Part shown: piece by piece, positions 18,073 to 27,230 of the stretch
Numbering within the stretch: the stretch's first letter is position 1
Layout: each line of letters starts with the position of its first letter
The notes under the pieces: model-generated
The model's database searches: none
Told to the model about the DNA's origin: nothing
Seen by the model: the letters and a program-made list of their open reading frames with translations, nothing else
DNA from: Sinomicrobium kalidii
GTDB taxonomy: Bacteria; Bacteroidota; Bacteroidia; Flavobacteriales; Flavobacteriaceae
DNA: 64,000 nucleotides
Direction of reading: 5' to 3'
Assembly (NCBI RefSeq): GCF_021183825.1
Contig: NZ_CP089211.1
Coordinates: forward strand, 4,756,501 to 4,820,500
Translations under genes and position numbers: made by a program

Positions 18073-19077
18073 TTATCGTATGGCTTTTTGCAGTTCCCTG
18101 AAAAAGGTTTTTTCCCTGTCGGCAAGGCTTTCCAGTCGATCGGCGATATCGCGATAGGCACTTATATCGGTTTTGGCGTTACGTTTTTTATAAATACGTG
18201 AAGCCTCCAGGGCAAAATCACGCCAGGAATCACCGATTGCCGTCATTTCTTCTGATAGTTTTTTCAGTTTCGGATTCTTCAGTACTTCGGCGGCTTCCTG
18301 TAAAAATGCGGCATAAATATACCGGAAACCACCGCCTCCCGTACCTATTTCTTCCTGCATTCTAACAATTTGCCCCAGGTAATGATTGGCTGTTTTGGTC
18401 CCCTTTTTCTCCGGCCAGCGGCGGATGCGTTTTGCGGTCATCCGTATTCCGTTTATGCCCACAATGGGCACGGGAGCAAGCATATCGCGACAGGTTTGTT
18501 TAATTCCTTTGATAATGGCGGTTTCGAGTTGTAATGCCTCCGGAAAACCTGTAGGGTAGTAGAGGTGTCCTTTCGGGGCAAATGCACCTTTGGCAAAGCG
18601 GGCTTTTTCCAGTTGTTTTTCAGTAAGTGAAGTTACGGTTTCCATGACCGGGTCACTTATGAGGTAATTCCCGTTTTCCCGGCCATAGACCACCAGGTTG
18701 TGGGCATTAAAATGAAAACGGTAGTCATCCGGAAAATATTCCAGGTGATACACACCCACCTGAAGTCCCACGGGATTGTTTTTATCGATATTTTCATCCA
18801 GTTTTTGCTTTGCCGACTGCGGATTTTTGAATTTTTCACGCTTAAAGGTGATCCCCGTCCGTTTGGCAAAACGCTTGAAAATAAAACCCGGCATTACCCT
18901 GTAACTTATGGCAGGGGCATGATTGACCTTCAAAAACGGAATGTAACAGAAGAGAAGGCCCGAACCAATACCGAATACCATCGGTTCACTGACATCAAAT
19001 CCGTAGTGTCTCATTAAATTGGAAACCACGCCGTTTTCGCAATGGGCCGACTGGTGATGCGTAAAGTTAATCTCCAT
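18073..19077 (-). CDS. BtrH N-terminal domain protein, papain-like acyltransferase candidate
   Basis: The 334-residue protein matches the BtrH N-terminal family (peptidase C39-like fold). A Cys-His-Asp triad is visible: Cys13 in SAHCENGV, His126 in NAHNLVVYG, and Asp142 in LISDPV. In butirosin biosynthesis, BtrH moves an acyl group from an ACP to an amino sugar. By analogy this protein could transfer the aryl polyene acyl group from its ACP to the dialkylresorcinol hydroxyl, making the flexirubin ester. The substrate is inference. The gene overlaps the 137-residue gene upstream by 11 bases. Confidence 0.7.
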   Translation of the reverse strand: MEINFTHHQSAHCENGVVSNLMRHYGFDVSEPMVFGIGSGLLFCYIPFLKVNHAPAISYRVMPGFIFKRFAKRTGITFKREKFKNPQSAKQKLDENIDKNNPVGLQVGVYHLEYFPDDYRFHFNAHNLVVYGRENGNYLISDPVMETVTSLTEKQLEKARFAKGAFAPKGHLYYPTGFPEALQLETAIIKGIKQTCRDMLAPVPIVGINGIRMTAKRIRRWPEKKGTKTANHYLGQIVRMQEEIGTGGGGFRYIYAAFLQEAAEVLKNPKLKKLSEEMTAIGDSWRDFALEASRIYKKRNAKTDISAYRDIADRLESLADREKTFFRELQKAIR

Positions 19078-19480
19078 GTGGTATTTCGAAGTTTTTTAGT
19101 TGGGCAATGTTCAGATTGAAAACATCGGCATATTTTTGTAATATTCTATCGGGCAATCGTTTGAATATTTTTGGCTTAAAGTGTCGCTTTACCCGCCACT
19201 TCCAGAATCCCGTATAGGCTGCCAGGATGCCGATGTCCATTTTATGGAGTTCCATGTAATATTCTATCGGGCTGGTTTGTCCTCCGAGTACGCGCTGCCT
19301 GGCATCTTCGGCACGGGCATTTATCTCTTTGATCGCATTGTCAAGGGCTATGGTTTTAGGGTCCCACCCGGAACTGTTGACAGTAGTGTACCTGCCGTTT
19401 TTATCTACGGCATAACAAAGTTCCCGTCCGTTTGCGGATTCAAGGTTGCTTCGGTCCTGTGGTACGTTTTCTTTTTTCAT
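19067..19480 (-). CDS. Conserved hypothetical protein paired with the BtrH-like gene
   Basis: This 137-residue protein has no signal peptide or membrane helix. It has an N-terminal charged half and a basic C-terminal half (FWKWRVKRHFKPKIFKRL) that may bind an acidic partner such as an ACP. I do not recognise a catalytic motif. It overlaps the BtrH-like gene by 11 bases, which suggests that the two products are made together and may work together. Confidence 0.55.
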   Translation of the reverse strand: MKKENVPQDRSNLESANGRELCYAVDKNGRYTTVNSSGWDPKTIALDNAIKEINARAEDARQRVLGGQTSPIEYYMELHKMDIGILAAYTGFWKWRVKRHFKPKIFKRLPDRILQKYADVFNLNIAQLKNFEIPHGD

Positions 19481-19501
19481 TTTTTGCGATGAACGAAGGT
19501 G

Positions 19502-19960
19502 TTATACACTTAATTCCTGAATTATCAGGTTCATTTCACAAGATAATAATTCTCTATTGCTTTCCCTGACCACGCACTCCATGGAACAGAGGCAGTACTG
19601 ACCGGTATCGGACCGGGATTTTAAGGTGGCGTTTGACACAATGGTCCTCCCCACTTCCGGGCAGGTATTGACGGTTACATTTTTTATGGTGCTAATAAAA
19701 CCGATCAGCCGGGTTTTCCGGTTTATGAGCTTGCCGTTTTTGAAATAACGCTGCCCCACGATTGCCGAACAGGTCTGGGCGGCATTTTCTATCAGTCCGG
19801 TTTCGTTGAATGTGCCGTTGTCATTAAATATACAATCTTTTTGTATACGGAACGATGTGGTGACATCGACATCGGTGAGGGACAGTATATTGTCTATCAT
19901 CAAAAAAGGGGCGCGGTGCGGGAGCAGGGTCCTGATATCTAAATGGAGCGGTGTTTTCAT
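19502..19960 (-). CDS. ApeP-like hotdog dehydratase (first copy)
   Basis: This 152-residue hotdog protein has LLPHRAPFLMIDNIL near the start and TGLIENAAQTCSAIVG at about residue 60, the pattern of ApeP/FabZ-like dehydratases of aryl polyene clusters. The FabZ HFPG His is not present in this subfamily, while the Glu in L-I-E-N-A-A-Q is. It directly follows a second copy (19960 to 20391), sharing one base with it, so the two may form a heterodimer that dehydrates 3-hydroxyacyl-ACP polyene intermediates. Confidence 0.72.
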   Translation of the reverse strand: MKTPLHLDIRTLLPHRAPFLMIDNILSLTDVDVTTSFRIQKDCIFNDNGTFNETGLIENAAQTCSAIVGQRYFKNGKLINRKTRLIGFISTIKNVTVNTCPEVGRTIVSNATLKSRSDTGQYCLCSMECVVRESNRELLSCEMNLIIQELSV

Positions 19961-20391
19961 CAGCCGGCAATTACGGTTTTCATCTGCCCGGAAGCGATCT
20001 CTTCTCCTTTAGCGTTGAATACTTTTATTCCCACTACGGTAACTCCCATGAATTCGTGAAGGATCTCGGCTTTGGTGGTAATGGTCTCGTTTATTTGCGG
20101 CAGCACGGAGATCTTCACATTCTTTATGGCCCCGATATATCCCGTAGGCGGTTCTTTTTGCTGAAGAAAACAGGCATATCCGGTATGCAGCGCGGTAGTT
20201 TGTGCCATATTTTCTATAAGACCGGGCTCAGAGAGTGCAGTATCTTCCACAAGGATATTTTCCGGGTTAACCGTAAAGGAAGAAGCCACTTTCATGTCCG
20301 AAAATTCCAGGAGGGTATCCACCATCACAAAAGGCGGTTTTTGCGGGATAAGCTGTCGTACATCGGTTATAGGGAGTGATCTTTCTATCAT
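19960..20391 (-). CDS. ApeP-like hotdog dehydratase (second copy)
   Basis: This 143-residue protein is a paralogue of its neighbour: IPQKPPFVMVDTLLEF, then PGLIENMAQTTALHTGY. I chose the ATG at 20391 (MIERSLPI), two bases after the darB stop. A TTG at 20400 would overlap darB and add three unlikely residues. The L-P-H-R motif of the first copy reads I-P-Q-K here. Tandem hotdog genes next to darB are in line with a polyene/resorcinol pathway. Confidence 0.72.
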   Translation of the reverse strand: MIERSLPITDVRQLIPQKPPFVMVDTLLEFSDMKVASSFTVNPENILVEDTALSEPGLIENMAQTTALHTGYACFLQQKEPPTGYIGAIKNVKISVLPQINETITTKAEILHEFMGVTVVGIKVFNAKGEEIASGQMKTVIAG

Positions 20392-20393
20392 AA

Positions 20394-21527
20394 TTAACAA
20401 ACGGTTAAAAGGGCATAAGCATATGAAAAACGGGCACTTTCCGGTACGGAGAGCAATATACGGTCTCCTTTTTTCAGTGTTCCCGAGGCCATGAGTTCTT
20501 CCAGCATGATATAAATGGAAGCTGCACCTATGTTTCCCACTTTTTCGAGGTTCATGAACCAGTTTTTCCAGGGAATTTCCACTCCCTGCTTTTTCATTTC
20601 TTCATACAGTCTTTCCCTGAAATAATAAGAAGATATATGTGGAAGGTAATAATCTATATCACAAGGATTAAGATTGTGCTTGTTCATGGATATTTTCATG
20701 CTGTCCACTCCTTTCTTGAGTATGTGCTGCTCCAGGATCTTTACGTCCTGTTTTACGGCAAATATAGACTTTTTACTCCACTGGTCGGAAGGGTATTCAC
20801 TCCAGGGTTTGAGATTGCCGTTTTCGAGTTTCTCGGCTCCGGCATACATGCAGGATTCTGTTTCGTGGGCATAAGAGTGACCTTCCATCCATTCGATCTT
20901 CAGCGAAATCTCCCCTCTCGGCTGGTCTTCGAGGAGAAAAGCCCCGGCACCGTCGGAGAGCATCCAGCGCAGAAAATCTTTCTGAAAGGCCAGGATGGGA
21001 TTTTCTTCGAGAGATTCCAGATGCCTGATCTCATCCTCGTAGACAGACGATTTCAGCCATGAAGAGGTGCGTTCCGAACCCGTACAAACCGCATTTCTTG
21101 TCTGTCCCGACTTTACGGAAAGGTATCCGTATTTGAGCGCGTGCATCCCGGAACAGCACGCACCGGAAAAAGTACCGATGTCCATGTTACCGTTCTTCAG
21201 AAGACCGTGTACCATAGCCGCGTGGGAAGGCAGTATCTGGTCCGGACTGGAGGTGCCGCAGGACAGCAGTTCAATGTTTTCCGGTTCAAGTGTATCATGA
21301 CAAAGGTGTTCTACCACCTTTTTAGTGAGCTGTGCATTGTTGTGGGTAATGTTTCCGTTGTCATCTATGGCATAGTACCTGGTTTTTATACGGTTGCTGC
21401 GCAATACCATGTTTTTTGCCCTGGACACTTTTCCGTTGATGATACCCAGTCTTTTTTCCATTTCGTCATTGCCCACCGGTCGGTTGGGCAGGAATTTTGC
21501 AGTTTTGGTTATGTAAACGTTTTTCAT
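20394..21527 (-). CDS. darB: DarB-like ketosynthase III (dialkylresorcinol synthase)
   Basis: This 377-residue KAS III-type enzyme has GACCSGMHA near residue 125 (the second Cys is the nucleophile), an LPHISSYYF His motif and the C-terminal NIGAASIYIML Asn motif. DarB joins two beta-ketoacyl or related chains into a cyclohexanedione, the precursor of 2,5-dialkylresorcinols. It is preceded by the DarA-like gene, giving the expected pair. The symbol rests on this pairing and on the family, not on a search. Confidence 0.8.
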   Translation of the reverse strand: MKNVYITKTAKFLPNRPVGNDEMEKRLGIINGKVSRAKNMVLRSNRIKTRYYAIDDNGNITHNNAQLTKKVVEHLCHDTLEPENIELLSCGTSSPDQILPSHAAMVHGLLKNGNMDIGTFSGACCSGMHALKYGYLSVKSGQTRNAVCTGSERTSSWLKSSVYEDEIRHLESLEENPILAFQKDFLRWMLSDGAGAFLLEDQPRGEISLKIEWMEGHSYAHETESCMYAGAEKLENGNLKPWSEYPSDQWSKKSIFAVKQDVKILEQHILKKGVDSMKISMNKHNLNPCDIDYYLPHISSYYFRERLYEEMKKQGVEIPWKNWFMNLEKVGNIGAASIYIMLEELMASGTLKKGDRILLSVPESARFSYAYALLTVC

Positions 21528-21641
21528 CGGTCAATTAAGGTTGCACAATATAAATGGGTGTCCCGAATACCGGGAAACAATATCCTGCTATAGATCGCAG
21601 CTATACAGGAACCGTGTTTTAAGAGGTTAAGCAATCGGGCT

Positions 21642-22568
21642 CTACGTTCTCATGTTAACGGATGAATAATAAGCAATATCCTTCCTTATTTTTCTCCGCA
21701 AGGGGAAATACATGAGTAAAAATACTATAAAAACCAGGGGGGCAATGATCCAGATAGCAATAATCAGGTAATAACTGAATATTTTTATCCATAATGTTCT
21801 TTTTGATGTGTTTTCTTCTCCTTTTTGAGTGATAATGCGGGCCCATTTTGAAAATATGATGTTGGCACGCCTGTCTGCGGTAATTAAAAAGGGCTTTATT
21901 TTAACAGCTTCCATGCTCAACAGGGTAGCCTGAAGGTTCCCGGGGTTGTTGGTACGAAGGTGTTTTAAAATTGCAGGTCCGAACCTTACGGCTTCTTCAA
22001 TGTCTTTTTGCGATACGCCCGGTTTGGGGAACAGGCCGAGAAAGCGCGATTTTTTTCCGGAAAACATCCAGTGTACGATCGTAACGGCACTGATGTGATT
22101 GCTGTGGCGGTCTGCCAGGACTATATTTCCGGTAAGACTGGCATTCAGGTCCCTGAGTTGTCGCTTCATCTTTTCCTGAGCCATGATCCACATGTTCCTG
22201 CATCCGATTACGGTAACCACCGGTGTTCCGGAAAATAATGTTTTTGCTTCGGGAGTGTTCAGGAACGAGGTGACGGGCAGGGCAGGAGTAAGGTACCAGA
22301 CCTGATAACCGAAGATAATCAAATCGTAATTACCGTTCATAACGGTTTCAGGAACAGGTCTTGTTTTCCGGGGTTTACGGAGGAAGGTTTCCGGGAAAAC
22401 ATCGAGGAACTCACTTTTTTTCCAGGGGAAGGGAAAGGGAGTCTCCATTTCAATGCGGTAATGTGTAACAGTAATATCGTCAGCCCGGTCAAGAGCGGCG
22501 GTAACATTACCGATAATTTCGGTTAATTGTCCGGATTGGGAATAATGTATGACGAGGACCTGTTTCAT
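21642..22568 (-). CDS. darA: DarA-like flavodoxin-fold aromatase for dialkylresorcinol
   Basis: This 308-residue protein starts with a flavodoxin-like FMN site (VLVIHYSQSGQLTEI) and keeps the flavodoxin-type strand IIFGYQVWYLTPALPV. It has an extra C-terminal segment with membrane helices (YYLIIAIWIIAPLVFIVFLLMYF), so it may be membrane-bound. DarA oxidises the DarB product to the aromatic resorcinol. The gene is 114 bases before darB. The order and the family fit the dar pair of flexirubin clusters. Confidence 0.78.
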   Translation of the reverse strand: MKQVLVIHYSQSGQLTEIIGNVTAALDRADDITVTHYRIEMETPFPFPWKKSEFLDVFPETFLRKPRKTRPVPETVMNGNYDLIIFGYQVWYLTPALPVTSFLNTPEAKTLFSGTPVVTVIGCRNMWIMAQEKMKRQLRDLNASLTGNIVLADRHSNHISAVTIVHWMFSGKKSRFLGLFPKPGVSQKDIEEAVRFGPAILKHLRTNNPGNLQATLLSMEAVKIKPFLITADRRANIIFSKWARIITQKGEENTSKRTLWIKIFSYYLIIAIWIIAPLVFIVFLLMYFPLRRKIRKDIAYYSSVNMRT

Positions 22569-22604
22569 GCACTTTTTGTCGGGGTTAATCCATATATTGA
22601 TCTA

Positions 22605-23489
22605 TTATTTGTTCCCTGTACCCCAGAAATCAAAATAATTAAACCACTGTAAGGGGTATTTTTCCAGTATCCGGGCAACGCTTTCCGCGTATTCTTTCAG
22701 CAAGGCTTCCGAATCCCTTTTTCCTGCTTTTGCCTTTCTCGCATACAAGTGATAATGCCTTCCTTTTTCCCGCATCACAAATACGAAAAGTACGGGAACA
22801 TTAAGCCTGGACGCCAGCAAAAATGGGCCGGCGGGGAAACGGGCTTCTTTTCCTATAAAATCACAGGTAACGTATTTGGCTCCTTTTACAAAACGGTCTC
22901 CGGTAATACAGACGATCTCGTTTCTGGCCAGTGCGGCATTGATCTCGAAAATATGGGAGAGGTCTTCTCTGATGAGGATAAAGTTGATATCAGACTTCCG
23001 GGTAACACTGTCCAGGTATTCACGTATAGCGGTATGTTCAATGTCATTGGTGAGCAGGCTGATGGAGGTTTTTTCTTTAAGATCTCCGAAAAAATGCTCC
23101 GAGATTTCAAAATTACCCACATGAGCACTGAGCAAAACACCGCCTTTTTTCTGTTTCAGCGTATCCTGAATATTTTCAATCCCGTCAAATTCATAGGTAA
23201 ACCGGTCTCTCATCCCGGACGATATGGCCACCTTATCAATGATGGTCTGTCCGAAGACGTAGTAGCTGCGGTATATGGATACCAGGCTTCCGAATTTCGA
23301 ATACTTCAGTCTTTTCCGGAAATAATAATAGATAGACCGGGAATTTTCCCGTGCAAAAAGACAATAGTAGAAAGCCACAAAGCAGAGTATGAAATAGGCA
23401 ACCCCAAGGCCGAACTTTTTCATGGAGAATACAAATATCCTGTATCCGAGAACTGTGCCCCTGGATTTGCCTTTCCACTCGGTTGTCAT
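22605..23489 (-). CDS. LpxL/HtrB-like lysophospholipid acyltransferase
   Basis: This 294-residue protein has an N-terminal membrane helix and then the LABLAT/HtrB acyltransferase pattern: LLSAHVGNFEISE (HX4E catalytic pair, about residues 128 to 133), TGDRFVKGAKYV and FPAGPFLLASRLNVPVLFVF. These proteins move acyl chains from ACP to lipids at the inner membrane. In a pigment cluster it may esterify or acylate the pigment. It ends 36 bases before darA. Confidence 0.8.
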   Translation of the reverse strand: MTTEWKGKSRGTVLGYRIFVFSMKKFGLGVAYFILCFVAFYYCLFARENSRSIYYYFRKRLKYSKFGSLVSIYRSYYVFGQTIIDKVAISSGMRDRFTYEFDGIENIQDTLKQKKGGVLLSAHVGNFEISEHFFGDLKEKTSISLLTNDIEHTAIREYLDSVTRKSDINFILIREDLSHIFEINAALARNEIVCITGDRFVKGAKYVTCDFIGKEARFPAGPFLLASRLNVPVLFVFVMREKGRHYHLYARKAKAGKRDSEALLKEYAESVARILEKYPLQWFNYFDFWGTGNK

Positions 23490-23517
23490 AAAAGTATGAG
23501 AAGTAAAGTTATACCAA

Positions 23518-23760
23518 TCAGCCTAATTTGTTTTCAATAAGGTTATAAAAATCCTGGAGTGTCAGTACACCTGCAAAATCTTCGCCGGTGAGTTTAACCC
23601 CGAAATTGGTTTCGATGGTTACCACGAGATCTACGAAATCCAGACTGTCCAGCTCCAGGGTTTCTTTCAGGTTGGCTTCCGGGGATATCTCTTCTTCATC
23701 TACTTCGAATTCATCGACGAGAAAGTTGTTTATCTTTTCTACGATAATGTCCTTATTCAT
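23518..23760 (-). CDS. Acyl carrier protein (second of two)
   Basis: This 80-residue acidic protein has the attachment site ELDSLDFVDL with the phosphopantetheine Ser. It is separated by 2 bases from the KAS upstream and by 28 from the acyltransferase downstream. It differs from the ACP at 13600 to 13857, so the pathway has two carriers, perhaps one for the polyene and one for the resorcinol chains. Confidence 0.88.
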   Translation of the reverse strand: MNKDIIVEKINNFLVDEFEVDEEEISPEANLKETLELDSLDFVDLVVTIETNFGVKLTGEDFAGVLTLQDFYNLIENKLG

Positions 23761-23762
23761 AT

Positions 23763-24983
23763 TTAGTCAACATTTTTTACGATCAGGGCCGAATTTGTTC
23801 CTCCAAATCCGAACGAGTTGGACAAAAATACATCAATTTTTTTATCTATGGTTTTATGGACCAGACTTAACCCGGAAGCGTATTCATCGGGTTCTTCCAG
23901 GTTGATGTTGGGAGCGACGAACCTGTGTTTCATCATCAGTACGGAATAGATCACCTCGCTTGCCCCGGCCATCCAGCATTCGTGTCCCGTCATAGACTTG
24001 GTAGAGCTTACATGAGGACAGTCATTGCCAAAAACTTCGAGGATAGCACGGGCCTCATTGGCATCTCCGACAGGGGTGGATGTGGCATGTGCATTTACAT
24101 ACTGAATGTCTTTAACGGATATCCCTGCCTGTGCAATTGCTTTTTTCATGGCTTTTGAAGGGCCTTCAACATTTGGGGTTGAAATATGTTCGCCATTGGA
24201 AGAAAAACCGTATCCGATAACCTCCCCGAGAATGGGAGCCCCTCTTTCCACAGCCGATTCATAACTTTCCAGTATCAACGTAGCGCCACCACCACTGGGA
24301 ATGAGGCCATCCCTGCTGCGGTCGAATGGCCGGGATGCCTTTTCAGGGTTTTCGGTATGTGCCGAAAAAACGCCGAGGCCGTCAAAACTGCCCATGGCAA
24401 ATTCGTTGATCTCCTGGGCGCCCCCGCATATAATGCAGTCCTGTAACCCGCTTTTGATAAGCTGGTAGGCCATGCCGATAGCGTGTGATCCGCTGGCACA
24501 TGCCGCACTTATGGTAAAGTTTATGCCTTTTAACCTGAATATGGTGGCGAGGTTCATCGTGATCGTGGAGTTCATGGCCTTGAATATGGCTCCCGAACCT
24601 ACCAGTGTGGTATCCTGCTTTTCCCGTATCCTGTCTACGGATTCTATAACAGATTTGGCCGTACTGTCGTTGCCGTATAAAATACCTACTTCATTTTTGT
24701 CCAGATAGTCCTGGGTTATCCCGGCATTATCCATAGCTTCTGCAGTGGCCATATAGGCATAGGCGCCTTCTTCCCCAAGACTGATGCGCTGTCTGCGCGA
24801 AAGGTGTTTTTTCAGGTCGGGTTGTTCTACCATGCCTGTAAGGCAGGAACGATAGCCGAAGGCCTCCCTTTTTTTATCATAGACAATACCGGAGGTCCCG
24901 TTGTATAGAGAGGTCTTCACTTCCTGCAGGTTTTTACCTATGCAGGAATAAATTCCCATTCCGGTGATTACCACTTTTCTCAT
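23763..24983 (-). CDS. Beta-ketoacyl-ACP synthase II (FabF-like)
   Basis: This 406-residue enzyme has Cys162 in ISAACASGSH, a first His in NAHATSTPVGD and a second His in MTGHECWMAG, with the family's NSFGFGGTN end. It is the third intact ketosynthase of the cluster and is directly followed by an ACP gene, so it probably elongates the chain carried by that ACP. Confidence 0.87.
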   Translation of the reverse strand: MRKVVITGMGIYSCIGKNLQEVKTSLYNGTSGIVYDKKREAFGYRSCLTGMVEQPDLKKHLSRRQRISLGEEGAYAYMATAEAMDNAGITQDYLDKNEVGILYGNDSTAKSVIESVDRIREKQDTTLVGSGAIFKAMNSTITMNLATIFRLKGINFTISAACASGSHAIGMAYQLIKSGLQDCIICGGAQEINEFAMGSFDGLGVFSAHTENPEKASRPFDRSRDGLIPSGGGATLILESYESAVERGAPILGEVIGYGFSSNGEHISTPNVEGPSKAMKKAIAQAGISVKDIQYVNAHATSTPVGDANEARAILEVFGNDCPHVSSTKSMTGHECWMAGASEVIYSVLMMKHRFVAPNINLEEPDEYASGLSLVHKTIDKKIDVFLSNSFGFGGTNSALIVKNVD

Positions 24984-25161
24984 GTAATGTTACTGTCTTT
25001 AAGTTTGTTTTCGGAGTTACGGGTTCAATGTTTTCCGGAACCATTGTGTTCCGGGAAACACGGCAAATCCGGTCCAAATATCAAAAAATATAATTTGGAG
25101 CACAAGCAGGAAATGTATCGATTGAGGCAGATCGATCTTTTTTCCGGACATATTTTAGCTG

Positions 25162-25923
25162 TCAGGAATAGATCCCCCCGTTTATATTAATAATTTCTCC
25201 CGTAATATACGATGCCTTTTCCGAGGCCAGGAAAGCGACGAGGTGAGCCACTTCTTCGACCTCCCCGAACCTGTTGGCCGGAATCAGTTTTTTGAGTTCT
25301 TTTTCGTCGAGTGAGCTGGTCATGTCCGATTTGATGAATCCGGGCGCAACAGCATTTACCGTAATGTTTCTTTTGGCGACTTCCTGTGCCAGTGCTTTGG
25401 TAGCCCCTATAACAGCTCCTTTTGCAGCGGAATAATTGGTTTGTCCGGCTGTTCCCTTCAATCCGGACACCGACACCATATTGATGATCCTTCCGTAGCG
25501 GTGTACCAGCATTTTTTGTATTAAATGACGGGTAACATTGAAAAATCCGTGGAGACTGGTGTCCACCACACTGTTCCAGTCCTCGGGAGGCATCCACATG
25601 AACAGGTTGTCTTTGGTGATCCCTGCATTGTTGACAATGACCTCTATAACGGCATCCTTGTTCTCTTCATGCCACCGGTCCAGAGTTGTATTTACATCTT
25701 CTGCATTTGAAACGTCAAACGGGAGCAATTCGCCCTTGCCGCCTGCATTTTTCACGGCTTCGAGTGTTTCTTCTGCAGCGTGCCTGTTATTTTTATAGTT
25801 AATTAAAATGGTATGATCGCTCTCCCTCGCGAGTTGTATGCATACCGCTTTTCCTATTCCCCGTGACCCTCCGGTGACCAGGGCGTATTTTTTCAGCGTG
25901 TTTTCCTTCTTCTTTGCTTTCAA
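25162..25923 (-). CDS. fabG: 3-oxoacyl-ACP reductase (SDR, FabG-like)
   Basis: This 253-residue short-chain dehydrogenase has the NADP-binding TGGSRGIGKAV motif, NNAG, catalytic Ser in MVSVSGLKG, and YSAAKGA (Tyr-x3-Lys). It reduces 3-oxoacyl-ACP during polyene elongation. It is separated from the next gene by 178 bases in which I see only weak inverted repeats. fabG here is the cluster copy, so the housekeeping copy probably lies elsewhere. Confidence 0.85.
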   Translation of the reverse strand: MKAKKKENTLKKYALVTGGSRGIGKAVCIQLARESDHTILINYKNNRHAAEETLEAVKNAGGKGELLPFDVSNAEDVNTTLDRWHEENKDAVIEVIVNNAGITKDNLFMWMPPEDWNSVVDTSLHGFFNVTRHLIQKMLVHRYGRIINMVSVSGLKGTAGQTNYSAAKGAVIGATKALAQEVAKRNITVNAVAPGFIKSDMTSSLDEKELKKLIPANRFGEVEEVAHLVAFLASEKASYITGEIININGGIYS

Positions 25924-25979
25924 TGTATTGACAATATGTTTTTCAGATTAGCTCTTTTTAAGACGGGATACCGGACCGT

Positions 25980-27107
25980 TTATTTTATTTTGGTGAAAAG
26001 TTCGGCATTTTGATACCATTTACCTCCCAGGGGCTTTCCTTTTTCATTGATAAATCCCCACTTTCTTTTGTATTTTACCCTGGCAAGACCATTTATAAAA
26101 CCTTTCGGGACATTTCCGGAGAGGAATGAGAACCCGGGAGTTATACCGTATTCTGCCGGGATTACCAGTTCTCCCGAGGTGTTTATAAAACCCCAGTCCT
26201 TTTCCTTGACCGGTGCGAGGCCGTTTTCCGCAAAAGTTTCGGCATCGCGGAAACGAAAGTCCACTACTTGTTCTCCGGAAGTGTTGATATACCCCCAATC
26301 CCTGCCGTTGTTCACAGGGGCAAGCCCTTCGGCAAAAGCCCTGGCTTTATCATATACAGGTTCAATAACCCATTTTCCCTTATTATTGATAAACCCTATC
26401 TTTTTATTGCGCCTGGCATATGTGAGATCAGAGTCTTTGTTAAAATCCCAGATCTTATCAGCACCTTCAACTGGGACAAATGTACCGTTTGTGATAACCC
26501 CGAACCGGTCCTGTTTCCTGGCCCATGTTCCGGTAGCACTGTAATTGCCTATTTCATCATATTCGGGAGGGACAATAACCTTTCCTTTTTTATCGATAAT
26601 ACCCCACAACTCGCCTTTTTTTACACGGGCATATCCGTTTTCGAACGGGCGGATGATCCCGTACTTTGGTTGTACCACCAGTTTGCCGTCCGTACCGAGA
26701 AGACCAACGAGGTTTCCCGAACGAAAAAAGGCCACACCATCATTAAAATCATAATATTTATCAGATACAGGGGTTTTCAGGACCTTTCCGGAAGCGTCTA
26801 TATACTTCCAGTTCTTATCGGAATAAACAAGGGCATATCCCGAGTTGAAATGTTTCACCCTATCGTATTGGGGGGGAATGGCCCATTCTCCCGAACTGTT
26901 GATAAACCCCCATTTTTTGTCCTTCATAGCGGCTGCATACTGCCCGGAAAAGCTTTCTGCTTTTTCGAATTGCAGAGGTATGGCATATTCTCCCGAGGTA
27001 TTGATATATCCGAACAGGTTGTTTTCTCTTACGAGTGCAAGTTCCTGGCCATAAAGTGAACTAAAGGCGAGAGTTAAGAGCAGGAACAGGAAGCCAGTGT
27101 GTTTCAT
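25980..27107 (-). CDS. WG-repeat protein, secreted
   Basis: This 375-residue protein has a signal peptide (ending SLYGQ) and about nine repeats of roughly 38 to 45 residues built around W/YGFINxSGExxIPPxYD. These are WG repeats, which fold into beta-rich surfaces for binding. No enzyme motif is visible. It lies between the tyrosine ammonia-lyase and fabG, separated from the lyase by 123 bases that hold a perfect inverted repeat. A link to pigment making is not clear; it may be a separately controlled gene in the same direction. Confidence 0.75.
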   Translation of the reverse strand: MKHTGFLFLLLTLAFSSLYGQELALVRENNLFGYINTSGEYAIPLQFEKAESFSGQYAAAMKDKKWGFINSSGEWAIPPQYDRVKHFNSGYALVYSDKNWKYIDASGKVLKTPVSDKYYDFNDGVAFFRSGNLVGLLGTDGKLVVQPKYGIIRPFENGYARVKKGELWGIIDKKGKVIVPPEYDEIGNYSATGTWARKQDRFGVITNGTFVPVEGADKIWDFNKDSDLTYARRNKKIGFINNKGKWVIEPVYDKARAFAEGLAPVNNGRDWGYINTSGEQVVDFRFRDAETFAENGLAPVKEKDWGFINTSGELVIPAEYGITPGFSFLSGNVPKGFINGLARVKYKRKWGFINEKGKPLGGKWYQNAELFTKIK

Positions 27108-27153
27108 AATGTTGATTTTTGGTGGTTTATAAACCGGTTATTACAAAGTCAGC

Positions 27154-27202
27154 CAAAACGGTTATGAGGTCAGGGGGAAGGGATGGAGTTATAACCGTTT
27201 TG
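27154..27202. repeat. 12-base perfect inverted repeat upstream of the WG-repeat gene
   Basis: CAAAACGGTTAT (27154 to 27165) and ATAACCGTTTTG (27191 to 27202) are perfect inverted copies separated by 25 bases. A related half-site AAACCGGTTAT lies at 27131 to 27141. There is no T-run, so it is not a simple terminator. It sits about 50 to 95 bases before the WG gene start, where an operator would be. Confidence 0.6.
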
Positions 27203-27230
27203 TTACTAATATCTTGTATGAATGTGAACT

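Noticed and set aside
22749..23540. A 263-codon open frame on the plus strand
   Set aside because: It is antisense to the LpxL-like acyltransferase gene and has no recognisable motif.
24984..25161. A small gene between KAS and fabG
   Set aside because: The 178 bases hold only short inverted repeats (GGAAC-x6-GTTCC type) and no frame with a convincing start and composition.
26268..27059. A 263-codon open frame on the plus strand
   Set aside because: It is the mirror of the WG repeats. The repeated protein on the minus strand explains the open frame.
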